Source: Ciceribacter thiooxidans
GTDB taxonomy: Bacteria; Pseudomonadota; Alphaproteobacteria; Rhizobiales; Rhizobiaceae
Direction: 5' to 3'
Assembly: GCF_014126615.1 (NCBI RefSeq)
Contig: NZ_CP059896.1
Location: 62,001-126,000, forward strand
Length of the DNA: 64,000 nucleotides
The position numbers and the translations under genes are program-made. The notes under the pieces are model-generated. The model was not told where the DNA came from. It searched no databases and saw nothing but the letters and a program-made list of their open reading frames with translations. The number at the start of each line of letters is the position of its first letter. Within the stretch, counting starts at the first letter, position 1. Positions 8,169-16,843 of this stretch are shown here, in pieces.

Positions 8169-10001
8169 ATGAAACTTCGCAATATCGCCATCATTGCGCA
8201 CGTCGACCATGGGAAAACGACCCTTGTGGACGAGCTCCTGAAGCAGTCCGGTTCGTTCCGCGAAAACCAGCGCGTCGCCGAACGCGTCATGGATTCGAAC
8301 GATCTGGAAAAGGAGCGCGGCATCACCATTCTCGCGAAGGCGACTTCGGTTGAATGGAAGAACACCCGTATCAACATCGTCGACACCCCCGGCCACGCCG
8401 ACTTCGGCGGCGAAGTCGAGCGCATCCTGTCCATGGTGGACGGCGCGATCGTTCTGGTCGACGCTTCGGAAGGTCCGATGCCGCAGACCAAGTTCGTCGT
8501 CGGCAAGGCGCTGAAGGTCGGTCTTCGGCCGATTGTCGCGATCAACAAGATCGACCGTCCGGACGGTCGCCACGAAGAAGTCATCAACGAAGTCTTCGAC
8601 CTGTTCGCCAATCTCGACGCGACCGACGAACAGCTCGACTTCCCGATCCTCTACGGTTCGGGTCGCGACGGCTGGATGAACGTCAACCCAGAAGGCCCGA
8701 AGGACCAGGGTCTGGCTCCGCTGCTCGACCTCGTGCTGGAACATGTTCCGGAGCCGAGCGTCGGTGACGAAGACGGTGCCTTCCGCATGATCGGCACGAT
8801 CCTCGAAGCCAACCCCTTCCTCGGCCGCATCATCACCGGCCGCATCCATTCGGGTTCGATCAAGCCGAACCAGGCCGTCAAGGTTCTCGGCCAGGACGGC
8901 AAGACGATCGAAACGGGCCGCATCTCCAAGATCCTCGCCTTCCGCGGCATTGAGCGCCAGCCGATCGAGGAAGCCCATGCAGGCGACATCGTCGCGATCG
9001 CCGGCCTGTCCAAGGGCACCGTTGCCGACACCTTCTGCGATCCGTTGATCACCGAGCCGCTCACCGCCCAGCCGATCGATCCGCCGACCGTTACCATGTC
9101 CTTCCTAGTCAACGACAGCCCGTTGGCCGGCACCGAAGGCGACAAGGTCACCAGCCGCGTCATTCGCGATCGCCTGTTCAAGGAAGCCGAAGGCAATGTC
9201 GCACTGAAGATCGAAGAGGCCGAAGGCAAGGATTCCTTCTTCGTGTCCGGTCGTGGTGAATTGCAGCTGGCCGTCTTGATCGAGACCATGCGCCGCGAAG
9301 GCTTTGAACTTGCCGTTTCGCGTCCGCGCGTCGTCATGCACAATGACGAGACGACTGGCCAGCTCATGGAACCGATCGAGGAAGTCGTCATCGACGTCGA
9401 TGAGGAACATTCCGGTATCGTCGTGCAAAAGATGTCCGAGCGTAAGGCCGAAATGGCCGAGCTTCGGCCTTCCGGTGGCAACCGCGTCCGTCTGGTCTTC
9501 TTCGCGCCGACCCGCGGCCTCATCGGCTACCAGTCGGAACTGCTGACCGATACCCGCGGTACGGCGATCATGAACCGCCTGTTCCACGACTATCAGCCCT
9601 ACAAGGGTCCGATCGCCGGCCGTACCAACGGCGTGCTGCTGTCGAACGGCGCCGGCGAGGCTGTCGCCTATGCCATGTTCAATCTCGAGGACCGCGGTCC
9701 GATGATGATCGAGCCGGGCGAGAAGGTCTATGCCGGCATGATCATCGGTATCCACACGCGTGACAACGACCTCGAAGTCAACGTTCTTAAGGGCAAGCAG
9801 CTCACCAACATCCGTGCCGCTGGCAAGGATGAAGCGGTCAAGCTGACCCCGCCGATCCGCATGACCCTCGACCGCGCGCTCTCCTGGATCCAGGACGATG
9901 AACTGATGGAAGTCACGCCGAAGTCGATCCGCCTGCGCAAGACGTATCTCGACGCCAACGACCGCAAGCGTTTCGAGAAGGCACGTGCCGCACAGGCTTA
10001 A
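8169..10001 (+). CDS. typA: Ribosome-associated translational GTPase TypA/BipA
   Basis: A 610-residue GTPase related to EF-G that binds 70S ribosomes, helps large-subunit assembly at low temperature and affects stress responses. The G1 loop HVDHGKTT is at residues 11-18; ERGITI, DTPGH and NKID follow as G2-G4. The EF-G-like domains and the C-terminal TypA-specific domain are complete to RFEKARAAQA. The frame is open from an upstream ATG at 8106, but that one has no ribosome site and adds 21 non-conserved residues, so the ATG at 8169 (MKLRNIAIIAHVDHGK) is preferred. A terminator follows. Confidence 0.97.
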   Translation: MKLRNIAIIAHVDHGKTTLVDELLKQSGSFRENQRVAERVMDSNDLEKERGITILAKATSVEWKNTRINIVDTPGHADFGGEVERILSMVDGAIVLVDASEGPMPQTKFVVGKALKVGLRPIVAINKIDRPDGRHEEVINEVFDLFANLDATDEQLDFPILYGSGRDGWMNVNPEGPKDQGLAPLLDLVLEHVPEPSVGDEDGAFRMIGTILEANPFLGRIITGRIHSGSIKPNQAVKVLGQDGKTIETGRISKILAFRGIERQPIEEAHAGDIVAIAGLSKGTVADTFCDPLITEPLTAQPIDPPTVTMSFLVNDSPLAGTEGDKVTSRVIRDRLFKEAEGNVALKIEEAEGKDSFFVSGRGELQLAVLIETMRREGFELAVSRPRVVMHNDETTGQLMEPIEEVVIDVDEEHSGIVVQKMSERKAEMAELRPSGGNRVRLVFFAPTRGLIGYQSELLTDTRGTAIMNRLFHDYQPYKGPIAGRTNGVLLSNGAGEAVAYAMFNLEDRGPMMIEPGEKVYAGMIIGIHTRDNDLEVNVLKGKQLTNIRAAGKDEAVKLTPPIRMTLDRALSWIQDDELMEVTPKSIRLRKTYLDANDRKRFEKARAAQA

Positions 10002-10026
10002 TGAGCTTTCTCTAATATAAATCATT

Positions 10027-10056
10027 AACCCCGGTTTAAAAAACCGGGGTTTTTAT
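10027..10056 (+). terminator. Intrinsic terminator of typA
   Basis: Perfect 11-bp stem AACCCCGGTTT / AAACCGGGGTT (10027-10037 and 10041-10051) with a three-A loop, followed by TTTTATTT, 25 bases after the typA stop. Confidence 0.95.
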
Positions 10057-10203
10057 TTGTGGTTACGAATTCTCCGGTCTTGTCGCAGCGTTTAAAAAAG
10101 CGTTAAATTTCTGCCTACGGTCCAGATGACAAGTCTGCCGGCAATGCTGCGTTCGCTCGAAGGGCGGATCGTGAGATTGTCCAGACGGGACGAGAGTGAC
10201 GTT

Positions 10204-10710
10204 ATGAAGACGTTGTCGATTGATGTTCGGCCTGCGGAACCGCAGGACGCTGCAGCCATCGCGGAGGCGCATCGCCTCTCGTGGCAGCATGCTTATGCCG
10301 GCCTCATTCCGCATCGTGCCCTGGCCAAGATGATCGAGCGTCGTGGCGAGACCTGGTGGCGCAAGGCCACGCGTGGTCCGGCGACCATCCTCGTGGTCGA
10401 TGTTGCGGGCACGATTGCCGGGTACGCGACGGTCGGCCTCAATCGCTCCCGAGCCTTGCCGCAGGAAGGCGAGATCTATGAGATCTACATCCGCCCGGAA
10501 TACCAGGGGATCGGCCTCGGTTACCTCCTTTTCGGCGAAGCGCGTCGCCTCCTGAAATCGCTCGGCTGCTCAGGTCTCGTCGTCTGGTGCCTCGAGGAGA
10601 GCGCCCATGCCTCGCAGTTCTTCCGCTCGAACGGTGGTGTGGACGCCGTCGAGGGCATGGAGGATTTCGGCGACGTGCAGCTGAAGAAGCTGGGTTTCAT
10701 CTGGCACTAA
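10204..10710 (+). CDS. GNAT family N-acetyltransferase
   Basis: A 168-residue acetyl-CoA-dependent transferase. The acetyl-CoA pyrophosphate-binding motif A is RPEYQGIGLG at residues 97-106 (Q/RxxGxG/A), preceded by the usual EIYEIYI strand, and the final strand shows LVVWCLEESAHASQFFRSNG, the motif B region. The acceptor cannot be inferred. The ATG at 10204, behind GAGAGTGAC, fits the start of the fold (IDVRPAEPQDAAAIAEAH); an upstream ATG at 10126 would add 26 basic residues with no homology. It converges on the secreted orphan gene. Confidence 0.88.
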   Translation: MKTLSIDVRPAEPQDAAAIAEAHRLSWQHAYAGLIPHRALAKMIERRGETWWRKATRGPATILVVDVAGTIAGYATVGLNRSRALPQEGEIYEIYIRPEYQGIGLGYLLFGEARRLLKSLGCSGLVVWCLEESAHASQFFRSNGGVDAVEGMEDFGDVQLKKLGFIWH

Positions 10711-10729
10711 ATCTGGTGGAGGTCGCAGC

Positions 10730-11350
10730 TTACTGTGCAGTCTCCGGCCAAACGTGTGTCGGTTCACCGCTCTTTTCGCCGCGTTTCCCGAACCATGTGC
10801 TTCTATCGCTGCCACAGGTAAATCCCGGCACCTGTTCGTCGGCCACTCGACGGGCGAGTTCGTTGGCCTTCGGATTGGACAGCGCATCCACGTAGCCGAC
10901 GACGCAGCCGAGGCCGTCGTCCGGCTGGGCGACACGGGAAATGACGAGGACCTGGCCGTTGCTTTCCTTGGTCGGCATTCCGGCTTGATCGTCGATGTTT
11001 TCAATGAACCAGCGGAGGATGGTCGCGAAAGGCCTGCCCCCGGTGTCGCGCCTCCATTCGATCTTGCTGCCGACATGGTTGAAAACCGTGAAGGACTCGA
11101 AGACTTCGTTCTCCAGTTTCTTGTCGACTGCGCCGTAGAGGGTGCTCTGACGGAGATCGCTCTCGGCGAAGTGCACGTCATATCCGTCATACCCACGACA
11201 TAGCAGGCTGGCGCCCATCTCGTCCTCTGCGACCGTGCGGCATTTGTCGAGGTCGAGGTCCGTATAGGCGCTGTCGTTGGCCTGTGCCGCATGGGTGATC
11301 ACCGGCCAGATCAGCGCTGCCGCCAGCAATGTGGAAATAGGTGGTTTCAT
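10730..11350 (-). CDS. Secreted protein of unknown function
   Basis: A 206-residue protein I do not recognise. It has a clear Sec signal peptide (MKPPISTLLAAALIWPVITHA, cleavage near residues 21-24). The mature part holds four cysteines, in the local contexts DKC, LLC, LGC and FTC, which suggests two periplasmic disulfides. Motifs such as LCRGYDGYDVHFAESDLRQS resemble small periplasmic proteins found in rhizobia, but no function can be assigned. It starts at an ATG at 11350 and is divergent from ppa. The 188-base gap between them contains a 12-bp palindrome, CATTGCGCAATG, at 11480-11491. Confidence 0.8.
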   Translation of the reverse strand: MKPPISTLLAAALIWPVITHAAQANDSAYTDLDLDKCRTVAEDEMGASLLCRGYDGYDVHFAESDLRQSTLYGAVDKKLENEVFESFTVFNHVGSKIEWRRDTGGRPFATILRWFIENIDDQAGMPTKESNGQVLVISRVAQPDDGLGCVVGYVDALSNPKANELARRVADEQVPGFTCGSDRSTWFGKRGEKSGEPTHVWPETAQ

Positions 11351-11538
11351 CGTGCATCCCCCGTTTATGCCGTTATAACAGTCATGCTGCGGTTGGCGCG
11401 AGATGCCGTAGAAAAAACAGTGGGCCTGGCAGGCCGCGCGCGGCGACGGCGGATGAGACGTTCTCCCAAAGCCGTGTTGCATTGCGCAATGATTCCCATT
11501 AGGACAGCCGGGATTTCAACCTACCCATGGGGTTATAC

Positions 11539-12072
11539 ATGCGCATCGATGCAATTGCCGTTGGCAAGAACCCGCCCGACGACATCAACGTCATCGTCGA
11601 AGTTCCGGTCGGTGGTCATCCGATCAAGTATGAAATGGACAAGGATGCCGGCGCGCTCATCGTTGATCGCTTCCTCTACACTCCGATGACCTACCCGGGC
11701 AATTACGGCTTCGTGCCGCACACATTGTCCGACGACGGCGACCCGATCGACGTGCTGATCTGCAATACCCGCCCGCTGCTGCCCGGCTGCGTCATCAATG
11801 TCCGCCCGATCGGCGTGATGATCATGGAAGACAATTCCGGCAAGGACGAGAAGATCATCGCGGTCCCGTCCCACCAGCTGACCCAGCGTTACGACAAGAT
11901 TGAGAACTATACCGATCTGCCGGAAATCACACTGAAGCAGATCGAGCACTTCTTCGAGCACTACAAGGATCTCGAGCCCGGCAAATGGGTGAAGATCGGC
12001 GGCTGGCAGGACGTCAGCGTCGCCAAGCAGCTCATCCTCGAAGCCGTGCAGCGCGCCAAGACCTCCAAGTAA
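11539..12072 (+). CDS. ppa: Inorganic pyrophosphatase (family I)
   Basis: Hydrolyses pyrophosphate to two phosphates and so drives biosynthetic reactions forward. The protein is 177 residues, the standard family I length. The metal-binding signature D66-G-D68-P-I-D71 (within [11 protein letters not shown]) matches the three aspartates of the E. coli enzyme (D65, D67, D70). Substrate-contact segments [25 protein letters not shown] and KWVKIGGW are intact. The ATG at 11539 ([13 protein letters not shown]) is preferred to an in-frame ATG four codons upstream. It converges on the DUF167 gene with only four bases between their stops. Confidence 0.97.
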   Translation: MRIDAIAVGKNPPDDINVIVEVPVGGHPIKYEMDKDAGALIVDRFLYTPMTYPGNYGFVPHTLSDDGDPIDVLICNTRPLLPGCVINVRPIGVMIMEDNSGKDEKIIAVPSHQLTQRYDKIENYTDLPEITLKQIEHFFEHYKDLEPGKWVKIGGWQDVSVAKQLILEAVQRAKTSK

Positions 12073-12076
12073 GCGT

Positions 12077-12418
12077 TCAGCGCGTCAACAGCGCCTCGAC
12101 CTTCTCTGCCAAGTCCTTCGGATCGCCGTCGATCCGGAGGACTTTTTGTCTGGCGGTATCGCCGGAGATCACCGAAATTGAGGATTTCGGCACACCGACC
12201 GCCTTCGCGAGGAGAGCGATGAGGGCTTTGTTGGCCTTTCCTTTTTCCGGAACCGCCGTCACCTTCGCCTTCAGATGCGCTTCGTCGTTGGCATTGACCT
12301 CGACGCCGTCCACCTGGTCACGGCCGGCGTTCGGCGTCAGCCGTACGGACAGCCGCAAATGGTCGCTGTGGATGCTATATGGGAGCTTCAAGCGAAGATC
12401 GGATAAATGCTCGTCCAC
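12077..12418 (-). CDS. DUF167 (YggU) family protein
   Basis: A 113-residue protein with the DUF167 fold, including the characteristic run [15 protein letters not shown] and the segment [20 protein letters not shown]. Family members are small, basic and of unknown role. No ATG fits: translation starts at a GTG at 12418, inside the last codons of the yggT gene (31-base overlap), or at a TTG at 12391 that overlaps the yggT stop. Either way the two genes are probably translationally coupled. YggT and DUF167 pairs are widespread in proteobacteria, which supports a joint function. Confidence 0.85.
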   Translation of the reverse strand: MDEHLSDLRLKLPYSIHSDHLRLSVRLTPNAGRDQVDGVEVNANDEAHLKAKVTAVPEKGKANKALIALLAKAVGVPKSSISVISGDTARQKVLRIDGDPKDLAEKVEALLTR

Positions 12419-12678
12419 ATCAGGGACCGGATGAAAAAGATGATCAGCAGGACGATGATCGGCGAAATGTCGATGCCACCCAGATCAGGCAGTACGCGTC
12501 GGATAGGGCGCAATGCCGGCTCGGTCACATTGTAGAAGAACGTTCCGAGTGAATTGACGAAACGATTGCTCGAGTTGATCACGTTGAAGGCGTAGAGCCA
12601 GGAGAAAATGGCACTCCCGATGAGGACCCAAGTGTAAAGGCTGAGGGCCAAATCGATCGTTTGAAACAACGCCAGCAT
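12388..12678 (-). CDS. YggT family integral membrane protein
   Basis: A 96-residue membrane protein with two hydrophobic helices (about residues 7-27 and 70-90) separated by [36 protein letters not shown], the hallmark of YggT/Ycf19 proteins. The family has been linked to osmotic tolerance and to membrane-associated cell-division or photosystem functions, but its activity is unknown. The ATG at 12678 ([17 protein letters not shown]), with GGAGA six bases upstream, is preferred to the ATG at 12690. It overlaps the downstream DUF167 gene and is divergent from the MFS_3 gene. Confidence 0.92.
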   Translation of the reverse strand: MLALFQTIDLALSLYTWVLIGSAIFSWLYAFNVINSSNRFVNSLGTFFYNVTEPALRPIRRVLPDLGGIDISPIIVLLIIFFIRSLMWTSIYPIFA

Positions 12679-12825
12679 AATCGTCTCCATTTCAAGGTTG
12701 ACAGAGATGTAGACATTGGCAGCTTATCGGGCAAGTGCCGCAGGCAGACACAGGGGGAATCATGCTTAATGGTCCCGCTGATTTTTCGGCCGAGTCCCAC
12801 CTTCCGAAAGGATCGCTTCCCGACC

Positions 12826-14073
12826 ATGTCCGCACATCCGTCCGGCGACCGCTTCGCAGCCTTCAGGCATGCCTCCTATCTCCGCTTCTTCCTCTCGCGG
12901 TTCCTCGCGGCCTTCGCGACGCAGATTCTCAGCGTCTCGGTCGGCTGGCAGATGTATGACGAGACGAAAAGCGCCTTCTATCTCGGATTGATCGGTCTTT
13001 TCCAGTTTCTGCCAGCGCTGCTTCTCATCCTTGTGACCGGTTCAGTCGCGGACCGTTACAACCGCCGGGCCATCGTCGCGATCTGCATGATCGTCAGCGC
13101 CCTTTGCGGCGCGTCTTTTCTTGCAATCACACTGATGGATGCCTTTTCGCCGGTTCTGGTGTTCGCAATCCTGGTCGTCTTCGGCATCGAGCGCGCGTTC
13201 AATGCGCCGGCGACGCAATCGCTGGCCCCCAACCTCGTCCCCGAGGAGGATCTGCCGAATGCGGTGGCGTGGAACTCCACGTCCTGGCAGACGGCTTCGA
13301 TTCTCGGGCCGGTCGCGGGCGGCCTGCTTTACGGCGTGAGCCCCGTGGTCGCCTACTCGGTCGCATTGGCGTTCTTTTCAACAGCAGCGCTTCTTGTCTT
13401 CCTGGTCGAGCGACCGGCGCAGAGAATTTCCAACAAGGCAGTGACCTGGACGACCGTGCTTGCGGGATTCCGCTTCATCTGGAGCGAGAAAGTCGTTCTC
13501 GGCGCGATTTCGCTCGATCTCTTTGCGGTGCTGCTCGGGGGCGCTGTCGCCCTCATGCCAATCTTTGCGCGTGATATCCTCGTGCTTGGACCGTGGGGAC
13601 TCGGGCTGCTGCGTGCGGCTCCCGGCATCGGCGCCATTCTCGTCGCGATCGTTCTCGCGGGCTTCCCGATACGCCACAATGCCGGTCTGTTCATGTTCGT
13701 AGGCGTCGCACTGTTCGGTGTCGGCACGATCATCTTCGGCCTCTCGGAAACAGCCTGGATTTCCATTTTGGCGCTCATGCTGATGGGGGCCGCCGATATG
13801 GCGTCGGTCTATGTCCGCGAGACGCTGATCGCGCTCTGGACGCCCGATGACGTGCGAGGCCGCGTGAATGCGGTCAATATGGTCTTCGTCGGCGCTTCCA
13901 ACGAGCTGGGTGAGTTCCGTGCCGGCACGATGGCCTCGCTGGTCGGGGCCGTGCCCGCTGTCGTGATTGGTGGACTGGGAACGCTTGCTGTGGCGATCCT
14001 TTGGGCTGGCGGTTTCCCGCAACTGCGACGCATCGACAGCCTCGACGCGCCGATGCGTCAGGATACCCGCTGA
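12826..14073 (+). CDS. MFS_3 (EntS-like) exporter
   Basis: A 415-residue major facilitator of the DHA3 branch, related to the enterobactin exporter EntS and macrolide pumps. Typical features are the N-terminal FRHASYLRFFLSRFLAAFATQ, the motif A region GSVADRYNRR after helix 2, and GIERAFNAPATQSLAPNLVP at the helix 4-5 boundary. About twelve hydrophobic helices can be counted. An in-frame ATG at 12769 behind a GGGGG stretch would add 19 residues, so the start is not certain. The cargo is unknown; no siderophore gene is nearby. Its end overlaps the convergent amidotransferase gene by about 16 bases. Confidence 0.88.
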   Translation: MSAHPSGDRFAAFRHASYLRFFLSRFLAAFATQILSVSVGWQMYDETKSAFYLGLIGLFQFLPALLLILVTGSVADRYNRRAIVAICMIVSALCGASFLAITLMDAFSPVLVFAILVVFGIERAFNAPATQSLAPNLVPEEDLPNAVAWNSTSWQTASILGPVAGGLLYGVSPVVAYSVALAFFSTAALLVFLVERPAQRISNKAVTWTTVLAGFRFIWSEKVVLGAISLDLFAVLLGGAVALMPIFARDILVLGPWGLGLLRAAPGIGAILVAIVLAGFPIRHNAGLFMFVGVALFGVGTIIFGLSETAWISILALMLMGAADMASVYVRETLIALWTPDDVRGRVNAVNMVFVGASNELGEFRAGTMASLVGAVPAVVIGGLGTLAVAILWAGGFPQLRRIDSLDAPMRQDTR

Positions 14074-14788
14074 GGCTTTCGCTCGAAGACGAGCTCGAGG
14101 AAATCGGAGAGCCATGCCCTGAGGGGGCATCGAAGATCATGCGGCCTTCGAGATGGTCGCGCCCGGGCTGTGCGTTCGGCATGACGAAGCGATGGGCGCC
14201 ATGGACGACCCAACGCTGCATCATGGCGCGGGTGAGTTCCGCATGAAACTGCAGGCCCCAGGCATGCTCGCCGTAACGGATCGCCTGATTGCGGTAGAGG
14301 TCACCCTCGGCGAGCAGTTCGCATCCATGCGGCAGGTCGAACCCTTCGCGGTGGAAGTGATAGACCATTTGCGGCCAGCGCATGAGCAGGCGGCCGTGCT
14401 CGGTTGGACGGATCGGATACCAGCCGATCTCGACCAGACTGTTCCGGTCGGCGGTGACCTTTCCGCCAAGATTGCGGACCATCATCTGTGCGCCGAGACA
14501 GATGCCGAGGAACGGCTTCTTCTCCTTCAGCGGAACGGCGATCCAGTCGATTTCATCGCGAATGAACTGGTCAGGATCGTTTGCGCTCATCGGCCCGCCG
14601 AAGATGACGGCTCCGGAGTGTCCGGCCAGCGTCTCTGGAAGCGGGTCGCCGAGCGGCGGTCTGCGGATGTCGAGCGGATAACCTTTCTCGAGCAGCATCT
14701 GGCCGACCCGGCCCGCGCTCGAGCGCTCCTGATGGAGGACGAGCAGGACCGGTGCCTTCTGCCGTGATCTCAAGGGGTCATGAAGCAT
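14058..14788 (-). CDS. Class I glutamine amidotransferase (GuaA-like), frameshifted near C-terminus
   Basis: Begins at the ATG at 14788 with a good GGGAGCAAGG ribosome site and overlaps the TerB gene by 11 bases. It has the glutaminase triad of class I amidotransferases: nucleophile Cys in FLGICLGAQM and His in WGLQFHAE. Free-standing proteins of this type are usually called GMP synthase-like glutamine amidotransferases; the acceptor is unknown. As sequenced, the frame runs on to 13874 through 200 bases of the opposite MFS gene and encodes a nonsense Ser/Arg-rich tail. Adding one base to the G5 run at 14123-14127 (C5 in the gene) restores the natural ending DAPLRAWLSDFLELVFERK and a stop at 14058, giving 243 residues. 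See findings. Confidence 0.85.
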
Positions 14789-15254
14789 CCTTGCTCCCCT
14801 GGGTCGAGCGCATGACCGCTTCGCGGCGCTGGCTCACGCGATCACGGTCGGAGACTCCGAGCAGATCGGCGATCCGCCATACGACGTGATCTTCCATTTC
14901 GCTTCGGCTGCCATCGGCATAAACGATGTCCCAGAGAATACCGAGCAGCTGAAGCCGCTGCTCCTCGTCCAGATGCCGCTTGATGTCGGACGTGAAGCGA
15001 TAATAGTCGACGGCTTCGCTCTCGGCCCTCTGGCCCGCCTTCAGCAGAGCTTGGAGTTCCGCGTCGTCCAGCCGGTATTCATCCCTCAGCAACTGTTCGA
15101 GTTTCTCCCGCTCCGCCTCGTGGACCACGCCGTCGGCTTCCATAACCTGGAAGCAAAGGGCTGCGACCGCTATCCGCGGGTCGTCGGGAGATATGGCATC
15201 ATTGCCGCGGCCCTGTGTCAGGTTCTGGAAAAAGGCCTGGAGGCGTTCGAGCAT
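14778..15254 (-). CDS. TerB-like domain protein
   Basis: A 158-residue all-helical protein of the TerB superfamily. The pairs of acidic turns, FQVMEADGVVHEAEREKL and DIVYADGSRSEMEDHVVWRIADLLGVS, are the two repeats that mark this fold and may bind metal. Free-standing TerB-like proteins of rhizobia are not linked to tellurite resistance here; no other ter gene is present. It follows hemY on the same strand after 10 bases and overlaps the amidotransferase downstream, so it is probably the fifth gene of the hem operon. Confidence 0.88.
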   Translation of the reverse strand: MLERLQAFFQNLTQGRGNDAISPDDPRIAVAALCFQVMEADGVVHEAEREKLEQLLRDEYRLDDAELQALLKAGQRAESEAVDYYRFTSDIKRHLDEEQRLQLLGILWDIVYADGSRSEMEDHVVWRIADLLGVSDRDRVSQRREAVMRSTQGSKDAS

Positions 15255-15264
15255 CTGTCTTCCT

Positions 15265-16833
15265 TCAGAAAAGGCGCAAGCGGTTCTTGTCGTCGGCCGG
15301 TCGCTGGCCCTCGCGCACGCCCGGGTCGTCCGGAGGATGGCCGAAGAAGGGCGAGGCCGTTTCGGCCGGCTCCGGCATGCGGACCGGTTCCGCGGGCGTT
15401 TTGGGTGACGCCGACACGTCTGTCTTTTCGACTTGTTCGACGACCGCGCGTTTCTCGGTCGAGGACTGAGCCTTCTTCACCGGCGGAAGCGCATTGATTG
15501 CGGCGTCCCCACGCGAGACGATGCCCTCCTCGACCGGGCCTTCCAGTTGATCGAAGGGAACCTTCCACTCGAAGGCGTCGAGGCGACCGGACAGGGGCGA
15601 CACAGGCAGCCATTTCTCCGAAATGTGGCCGTCTGCAATCCAGACCGGGTCACGCGGGGCGCGCAGTGCCTGGGCCATCCAGTAGCGTACGCGTCCCTGG
15701 TCACCGGTTTCTGCCTCTTCGATATCGGCGAGCAAGAGATAAACCCGTTCGCGGGCGTCCATGCGGGCCGCCTCTTCCGCCTTTAGACGGGCCTTGGCGA
15801 ATTCCTGGGCGTCGAGAGCCGCCTCGGCGACAATCAGGAGCCCTTCGACATTGTTGGGGCGCAACGAGTCCAGCCTTTCGGCACGCTTCAGCCGATCGAC
15901 AGTGCTGTCCCCACCCCGGGCCCGGACATATGTTCTGGCGATGTCCGGATGCGGAGCGACCTTCCATGTCTGCTCGAGAATCGACGACGCCTTCCGCACA
16001 TTGTCTTCGCGCAAATAGGCCTTCGCCGCAACGACGGCGGCAGGAACGAGATCTTTCGCGAGTTTCAGGGCATGCACGGCGCTGTCGCGGGCGCCGGCAG
16101 GATCACCTTCGAGCTGCTCTTCGGCCCTGGCCGTCAGCAGGACCGCCTTCAGGCGGTCAGCCTCCGGCCGGCCGAGAACATGGGCCACGCGCTGCTGGTC
16201 GAGCAGGCGGATCGCGTCCTCCCATTGGCCGGACTGACAACGGTATTCAAGGGTGGCCTTGGCTGCCCAAGGCAGATAAGGCGCCTGCTCTGCGGCCGTC
16301 TCCGCATATTGCCGTGCGGCCTCATGCGCGCCGAGGCGACTTGCTTCCGCATAGAGACCGTGGAGCCCGAGCTCTCTTGTCTCGGGGTCGTCTGCCATCT
16401 GCTGATAGAGCCGACGGGCTTCATCGTGCCTGCCTTCGATCGCTGCCGTCTGCGCTTCGAGAACGAGGATCAGCGGCTCCTGCTCCGCTCGCAGAAGACC
16501 GCGAGCACGCGCGCTCATTTTGTGGGCCAGCAATGCGTTGCCGGCACCCGCGGCAATGAGACCGGTGGAGAGTGCCTGATAGCCGCGGTCCCGCTTGCGC
16601 GCGCGGAAGAAGCGGCGCGCCGAGTGTGGTGATGTCCAGAGCAGGCGGACGACCCACCAGGCCAGCATCACCGCGACGATCATCGCAAGGACGACGGTCG
16701 CGGCAACGGTCAGACTCATCTCGATCAGCTGACCCTGCCAGAGGATCGAGAGGGAGCCTGGCCGCTCGGCGAGCCAGGCAAAGCCGAATCCGAGGGCGAG
16801 AACGGTGAGAATGAAAAGAAGTGTCCGGATCAT
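15265..16833 (-). CDS. hemY: HemY-type membrane protein with TPR repeats
   Basis: A 522-residue protein with two N-terminal membrane helices (about residues 3-22 and 40-62), the HemY N-terminal domain around WLAERPGSLSILWQG, and a cytosolic TPR-like region rich in AEEAARMDARERVYLL-type helices. The C-terminal 90 residues are Pro/Ala/Glu-rich and probably disordered. Despite the name it is not a protoporphyrinogen oxidase; proteobacterial HemY is an accessory factor of haem synthesis encoded with hemC and hemD. Tandem GTG-ATG codons lie at 16836 and 16833; the ATG behind AGGAA is taken. The gap to the mitofilin-like gene is 10 bases. Confidence 0.92.
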   Translation of the reverse strand: MIRTLLFILTVLALGFGFAWLAERPGSLSILWQGQLIEMSLTVAATVVLAMIVAVMLAWWVVRLLWTSPHSARRFFRARKRDRGYQALSTGLIAAGAGNALLAHKMSARARGLLRAEQEPLILVLEAQTAAIEGRHDEARRLYQQMADDPETRELGLHGLYAEASRLGAHEAARQYAETAAEQAPYLPWAAKATLEYRCQSGQWEDAIRLLDQQRVAHVLGRPEADRLKAVLLTARAEEQLEGDPAGARDSAVHALKLAKDLVPAAVVAAKAYLREDNVRKASSILEQTWKVAPHPDIARTYVRARGGDSTVDRLKRAERLDSLRPNNVEGLLIVAEAALDAQEFAKARLKAEEAARMDARERVYLLLADIEEAETGDQGRVRYWMAQALRAPRDPVWIADGHISEKWLPVSPLSGRLDAFEWKVPFDQLEGPVEEGIVSRGDAAINALPPVKKAQSSTEKRAVVEQVEKTDVSASPKTPAEPVRMPEPAETASPFFGHPPDDPGVREGQRPADDKNRLRLF

Positions 16834-16843
16834 CACGCGTTCC

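Noticed and set aside
14110..14135. Programmed ribosomal frameshifting as a common explanation for the broken genes
   Set aside because: Only the mitofilin-like junction fits a slippery heptamer; the amidotransferase, zapE, DUF2867 and atpD junctions do not, and a frameshift at codon 6 of atpD would be very wasteful.
14778..15254. Tellurite-resistance locus
   Set aside because: Only an isolated TerB-like fold is present; terC, terD, terE and related genes are absent.
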